A stretch of 7,105 bases of DNA from Chlorobiota bacterium (GTDB lineage Bacteria > Bacteroidota > Ignavibacteria > Kapaibacteriales > NICIL-2). This document shows positions 1 to 4,900 of this stretch, piece after piece. The translations under genes and the position numbers were made by a program. Numbering within the stretch: position 1 is the stretch's first letter; every line of letters starts with the position of its first letter. Below the pieces are notes generated by a model. That model was given only the letters and a program-made list of their open reading frames with translations. It was not told where the DNA came from and did not search any database. The stretch spans positions 1 to 7,105 of the forward strand of contig RFIK01000024.1 of assembly GCA_003695605.1 (NCBI GenBank), in the 5' to 3' direction.

Positions 1-303
1 GCGAAAACGTACTTGTTGTACCCAAATCCTTACCCCAAGCGCTGGCAGCTCCAGCGGCGGTGGCATGGGCACCCGATTTTTCCAGTGATCCTTGCGACAA
101 CGCATGCGATAGAGCTTCGGACCAACCAAGAGTGGTATGCAGAAGAGTTCTGTTTGGCACTATCTGCACTCGGCTGGGAATACACAACCAGACTGCTCGA
201 GCCCGACGACGTGCTCACTCCATTTGAGCGCAAGTATACCGAGCGCCGCCACGTGCGTGTTGTTGTGCAGGCTGAACGTCCAACCCAGCTGAGCTTTACG
301 TAG
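1..303 (+). CDS. TrmB-like SAM-dependent methyltransferase, C-terminal part (5' end outside window)
   Basis: Reading frame 1 is open from the first base and ends at TAG 301-303, giving about 100 residues of a C-terminus. The segment YPNPYPK followed by QRRWHGHPIFP resembles the region after the SAM-binding fold in TrmB-type enzymes, where canonical tRNA guanine-N7 methyltransferases have a DPWPKkrH..RR motif. Further on, ELRTNQEWYAEEF matches the position of the TD..xYAxx motif, and TPFERKY matches the closing TxFE motif. Both canonical aspartates are asparagine here (PNPYPK, TNQEWY). I recall this pattern in a TrmB-like paralogous group annotated only as SAM-dependent methyltransferase, so tRNA m7G46 activity is not assured. 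The N-terminal SAM-binding half is outside the window. No start can be chosen: the first in-frame start-type codons (TTG at 13 and 16) lie inside the conserved region. Family assignment is fairly confident; substrate is unknown. Confidence 0.75.
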   Translation, partial: AKTYLLYPNPYPKRWQLQRRWHGHPIFPVILATTHAIELRTNQEWYAEEFCLALSALGWEYTTRLLEPDDVLTPFERKYTERRHVRVVVQAERPTQLSFT

Positions 304-323
304 CCAGCTGTACGGAGCTGCTA
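301..323 (+). terminator. Imperfect hairpin at the methyltransferase stop codon, possible weak terminator
   Basis: TAGC at 301-304 pairs with GCTA at 320-323, and AGCT at 306-309 pairs with AGCT at 316-319. The result is an 8 bp stem with one bulged C (305) and a six-base loop. The stem starts on the TAG stop codon itself. No U-run follows, so this is not a classic intrinsic terminator. It may be chance or may only slow readthrough into the downstream reductase gene. Confidence 0.3.
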
Positions 324-403
324 GTCCACCTGTAGAGCGTGGGCGAGCCATTTCACTGCTGATGTCGTAAGTTACTGGCGACGTGATGTACCACATTTAC
401 GAC

Positions 404-407
404 GGAG
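404..407 (+). promoter_or_regulatory. Ribosome binding site of the aldo/keto reductase gene
   Basis: GGAG lies six bases before the ATG at 414, a normal Shine-Dalgarno spacing. The rest of the gap at 304-413 shows no convincing promoter: I see neither a clear sigma70 -35/-10 pair nor the Bacteroidota -33/-7 type (TTTG/TAnnTTTG). The gene may therefore be read from upstream. Confidence 0.6.
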
Positions 408-413
408 CCTCCC

Positions 414-1913
414 ATGAGCCTGACCGAAGAGTACGCAGAGCGGTTTCCTGCAATCCCATTTGTGCGGTGGCATGGCAGCATACTCGCTTCGCCTGTCGGG
501 ATCGGTACCTACCGTATGCACCTCCACGACCCAGAGCACCACGTTGCACTTGAGCATGCCCTCACCAGCGGTATCAACGTCGTGGATACGGCTGCGACGT
601 ATTCCGACGGAAGTGCAGAAGAGCTCATCGGGCAGGTGATCGCTGCAATTGCGAAGAACAAGGGGTTTGCGCGCGAGCACTTTGTCATTGTTTCAAAAGC
701 AGGGTACATTCAAGGACGCAACCTCAATCGTGCGCTCAAACGCGAGCACCAAGGGCATGCATTCCCGCAAGTGGTCAAGTACGAGGAGGGACTCTGGCAT
801 TGCATCCATCCGGAATTTCTCCAAGATCAGCTCGACCGCTCGCTCCGCCACATCGGAACGCAGTACCTCGATGGCTACCTTCTCCACAACCCAGAGTACT
901 TTTTGCTCCACGCACATCGTGAAGGAATTCCGCTCGACCAAGCACGCGCAGAATTTTCTTACCGCATTGAGCTGGCGTTCCACTACCTCGAAAACGAAGC
1001 GCGCGCACGACGTATTCGGTGGTATGGTGTTTCGTCGAATTCCTTCGGGTTGCCGTCAGACGACCCGCGATTTGTGAGCCTGGAGCTTCTGTGGGATGTC
1101 GCCGAGCGTATTGGCGGAGCTGAGCACCACTTTCGGATTGTGCAGGCACCGCTCAATCTGCTCGAGCCAGCGGTCGCAACCGAACCAAACAACGGCGGAG
1201 AGACATTCCTTGAGTTTGCACGGAAGCGCGGACTTGTTGTGACGACCAATCGAGCACTCAACGCGGTGGTTCAAAATTCGCTTGTGCGACTTGCTGCCCA
1301 TTCAGCCAGTTCGGAACCTGTTCCCTCGGAAAGTGACATCGCCGCTCGCCTTGCAGAGGCAATGCAGATGGAGGAACATTTTGCAGCGACGCTTCTACCA
1401 GAGCTTCCCTTCGATGCTGAAAGCAAAGAGTTGCTCAGCGATTACCTTTCACCTGCGCAGCAACTTGCTACGCTCTGGGATCGTTTCGACAGTCTCGAGC
1501 AGTGGCACGAAACCGAGACGCAGTATTTCCTTCCGCGCATTCGCGAAGCACTCGATGCGGTCATGCGTCACCCAACAGAGCAGGTACGGCAGTGGGTTGA
1601 GCGGTACCGCACCGCGATCGAGCAGGTCTTTGGGATGCTCACCCGCTACTGGGCACACCGCGCGTTACCACGTTTGGAAGCTATCGCCACGCGTACGAAA
1701 GAAGTGCTTGGCTCGCCATTCGATGCAATGAGCATCACGCAGCTTGCCATCGCAGTCCCACTCGCAACGCAGGGTGTAACGTGTACGCTCATCGGTGCAC
1801 GGCGGAGTGCCTACGTCGAAAGTGTCCGTGCGCTGCTCGAGCGCGAGCTTCCCACGCTCGGTCGAGCTGAATGGGAAGAGCTTCTTGCGCTCGGTGAGCT
1901 CGTGCGGGTGTAG
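414..1913 (+). CDS. Aldo/keto reductase with enlarged C-terminal helical region
   Basis: This is a predicted cytoplasmic NAD(P)H-dependent oxidoreductase with the (beta/alpha)8 aldo/keto reductase fold. The catalytic tetrad is visible: Asp58 and Tyr63 in NVVDTAATYSDGS, Lys95 in VIVSKAG, and His158 in GYLLHNPEY. Later barrel landmarks are WYGVSSNS (about 203-210), IVQAPLNLLEP (242-252), GLVVTTNR (273-280) and the cofactor-phosphate loop IGARRSAYVES (460-470). At 499 residues it is much longer than the usual 280-350. The extra length is mostly residues 290-430, a charged, helix-rich stretch between the seventh and eighth barrel strands, plus a longer loop at about 97-130. The start is secure: the frame is closed by TGA at 384-386, ATG 414 is the only start after it, and a GGAG lies six bases upstream. 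No signal peptide is seen. It follows the methyltransferase gene by 110 bases on the same strand. The substrate cannot be read from sequence. Confidence 0.93.
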   Translation: MSLTEEYAERFPAIPFVRWHGSILASPVGIGTYRMHLHDPEHHVALEHALTSGINVVDTAATYSDGSAEELIGQVIAAIAKNKGFAREHFVIVSKAGYIQGRNLNRALKREHQGHAFPQVVKYEEGLWHCIHPEFLQDQLDRSLRHIGTQYLDGYLLHNPEYFLLHAHREGIPLDQARAEFSYRIELAFHYLENEARARRIRWYGVSSNSFGLPSDDPRFVSLELLWDVAERIGGAEHHFRIVQAPLNLLEPAVATEPNNGGETFLEFARKRGLVVTTNRALNAVVQNSLVRLAAHSASSEPVPSESDIAARLAEAMQMEEHFAATLLPELPFDAESKELLSDYLSPAQQLATLWDRFDSLEQWHETETQYFLPRIREALDAVMRHPTEQVRQWVERYRTAIEQVFGMLTRYWAHRALPRLEAIATRTKEVLGSPFDAMSITQLAIAVPLATQGVTCTLIGARRSAYVESVRALLERELPTLGRAEWEELLALGELVRV

Positions 1914-1923
1914 TGCGCACTAC
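1910..1923. terminator. Perfect 14-base palindrome between convergent genes, possible bidirectional terminator or protein site
   Basis: GTAGTGCGCACTAC reads the same on both strands and contains the TAG stop codon of the reductase gene (1911-1913). After one mismatch (1909/1924) two more pairs form (GG 1907-1908 with CC 1925-1926). As RNA it would give a five-pair stem with a GCGC loop on either strand. The 61-base gap between the two stop codons is the right place for a shared terminator, but no T-run lies on either side, so a Rho-independent role is weak. A second TGCGCAC occurs in the same gap at about 1949-1955. Nothing else recognisable lies in the gap. Confidence 0.3.
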
Positions 1924-1974
1924 TCCACGTGTTTGCAGGGTGTACCGTTGCGCACGCCAGAGAGAACGTTTCTG

Positions 1975-4900
1975 CTAGTGGATGCGAATGAAGGTGCCCT
2001 CATCGTGGAGCATCCCTGCGCGCAGGATAAGCCGATACAACCCTGGAGGGAGCTTCTCAAGCGGAAGCTCAAGTGTATGCGTGCCGGGTGCCAGGAGCTG
2101 CGGAACTGCCTGCGCCAGTAGGCACTCGCCGCGGGTTGAGTACACACGAACATCTGGCGATGCGTACTCGCTGAGCGTAAAGCGGATGCGCAGGACATCA
2201 TCAGCTGGATTGGGCTCGATTGACTGTAAGCCGCTTGCACCCGACCGCGCGGTCGTTGTACCACATTTCCCGCTGGTAACTACTGGCGTTGTGCTGCCAA
2301 GTAATTGGACATTGAGGAAGAGCAGCGAATCAGTTCGCACTGGGCCAGTAGGCTCGATTGTGAGCACATCGGCAGCTGTATCGGGTACGGTGATGCGGAA
2401 GTGCAGCAGGGCGAATGTATCAGCGCGCATTGCTGTTGCGTGCTCAACGCTCAGACGAAGCTGGTTGGGGAAATCGAAGCTATCGCGAATGACCCCGCTC
2501 GTCATCCGTGGCGTGATGCCGAGAAATTTCAGCATCGTGTGGTTCCACCGCACGCGGAAGCCGAATGAGAAATCCTCGAGCCAGTACGTAGTGCCGCGAT
2601 AGATCGCTGCCACGTCGCGGTCAAGCATGAGCGGAATTGAGATCGTATCGCCGAGCGTCCCGCCGCGAGCCTGCGGAGCGACGGGACTAGTGCCGTCGGT
2701 CGTGATACGCAGCGGAAAGAGTGGAGCATAGCCTCTGCCAACGATGCGAATCGAGTCGTCACGCCAGCAGGGAACGGTGCTTGCAACAATGGCAGCAGTG
2801 TCGATTTGCGAAAAGTCACGCGGACAGTATTCGAGTATGACAGTTGTTTCGTCGCCTGGCATGCGTGGAACAGTGCGATCGGGAACGAAGGCAATCGCCC
2901 GGACCGTCGGCGGCAGGCGGAGGATCGAATCAATCACAACCGGAACATCACCGGTATTGCGGATTGTGATTTGCCGCTGATCGCAATCGAGGACGCGCAC
3001 GCTATCGAAGGAGAGTACCCCTTGCGAGGGGGGCGCCACAAGCGCAATTGCTGCGGTTTCGATGAAGACGATCGCGCGGTCGCCGCGCGTTGTGCTCAAA
3101 TCGTAGCGCAGAATCTCAGTGGTGTTGAAGTCGAAATCCCGAAGCTCGATCGTTGCGGTGTCGCTCTGCTGCCGACGGACAGTAAAGTGCGCGACCATGA
3201 GCTGCCCGAGCGAATCCACATTGAGGAGGTTGGCAAGCTGTACCGTTGCTCCCAATGCATCCTCCATCACGGAGACAACACTCCCGTACGCCGAGGTCAC
3301 GCGTTCCAGGTGGAGTTTCGTTGTATCGTATGCAAAGCGGCAGGTCAGATCTACGATGCTCCGCTGTGGGGAGGTCTTCGGAAATGCACGCGAGGGGTAC
3401 ACTGGCACTCGGAGCGTATCGCAGGAAATTACGCGGAAGGTATCTACGGCAATGCCAGCCGAATCGAATTGCATGTACATCGCATAGGGGAACCCCGCAG
3501 CACCGACGCCGACAAGGAGGATTGTGGTGTCCACGTCCACGCACGGTTTGCTGTAGTACAGCGCAACGCGTGCGCGGTAGGTGCGCGGTGCGCGCGGTCG
3601 GAAGTCAAAGCGTATGTTGAGCGCGGATTGTCCGTTCGGTAGCAGGGTCATCGGCAGTGTGACTGGTTGGTTCCGTTCGTTCGTGAGTGTGTAGCGGAAG
3701 ACACGTTCATCGGGGAGGAACGCGATCGAATCAATGCGCACGGTGTCTTGGAAAGGGTTGAGTGCCAGTGAGGGGATCGTCAGCCGTGCGACCGGCGGCG
3801 AGCTGGGATTGACGGCAGCATCCACATCCACAAGGGTAACCGGAAACGTGAACTGCGTCGGCTGCGGACGGAACGTCAGCGCACGACGTCCGATGAGAAA
3901 CACCGTGTAGGTATCGTTCCAGCCGACGCCGTGCGCTGCAATCAGGAGCCGCGCACTGGCAAGCAATTGCGATGTATCCGCTGCAGTCCGTGGGCAGAAC
4001 GTTATCGTGAGTGTATCGGTCGTTTGCGGTGGGATCGTGTAAGGAAGTTGACCGCCGCCGAGGTCATAGTACGTCGAGCGGAACGAAAACAGCTGCGGTG
4101 TAGCATTCGGGATGCCAACACCATCAATACGGAGCGTATCAATCGTCATCGGATAGACGAACGAGTTGTTGGCCAGGGGAATATCACGCGACACGCATTC
4201 GCATGGGCGGACGTAGCTGAAGTTCTGGATGCTGATCGGAGCATCCAACCGGTAGATGACGGCACGCCCACGCAGCTGGCCGCTTGAGCGAACGTTGACG
4301 CATGGGGAGTCGCTTTCGACGGTGATCGGTGCATTGTACGTCTGGACGCTTGTCGGTGCAAAGCGCACAATAGCCAGGACCGAATCGCGTGGAGCAAGGA
4401 CGACTGGTAGTGGTGGGATGGTGCCTTGAAGTATGTAGCCTGCGGGCAGTACCAGTTGGCTGATGCGAACGGGAACGGGCGAAATATTCTCGACAGCCAG
4501 CGTGTCGTCTCGCGTCTGGCCGACCTCCAGTGTGCCGTAGTCGGTTGTAGGGGTGACGTAGAGCTTCGGCGTGACAGAGTTTGCGCGTATTTGAACGAGC
4601 CACTCCTCGCCACTGGCAGAGCGATAGCGAATCAACCCGATGATCGCGACATCCTGTGATCCGCCGGCAGGTGGCACGAAGCGGATCGCAATGCGCACGC
4701 GCCCCCCAGCAGGGATACGAAGACTCGTCGGAAGTGTCGTCCGCTGCCCAGTGAGCGTATCGACAGCGACGAGATACCCCGAGGGATCATCGAGTCGGAC
4801 GTTACTGAGGATTTGCTCGATACTCGATTCGTTGATGATCTCAATGGTTGCTGTGCTGCTATCGCAGGTGAGCACGCGTTCGATGCGCAGCACCGGCGGC

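Noticed and set aside
364..396. Small inverted repeats in the gap before the reductase gene (GTCG/CGAC at 364-382, ATGT/ACAT at 386-396)
   Set aside because: Stems of only four pairs, expected by chance; no operator or riboswitch pattern around them.
1961..1974. AACGTT-centred symmetry just after the giant gene's stop as a terminator
   Set aside because: Only six bases pair cleanly, with no loop and no T-run.
1982..2602. A 206-codon open frame on the plus strand over the 3' end of the giant gene
   Set aside because: It lies opposite the well-supported Por sorting tail and cohesin-like domain, and its Ser/Arg-rich product shows no domain.
2806..3642. A 278-codon open frame on the plus strand, antisense to the giant gene
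   Set aside because: Same in-register shadow effect; Cys- and Arg-rich product with no family signature.
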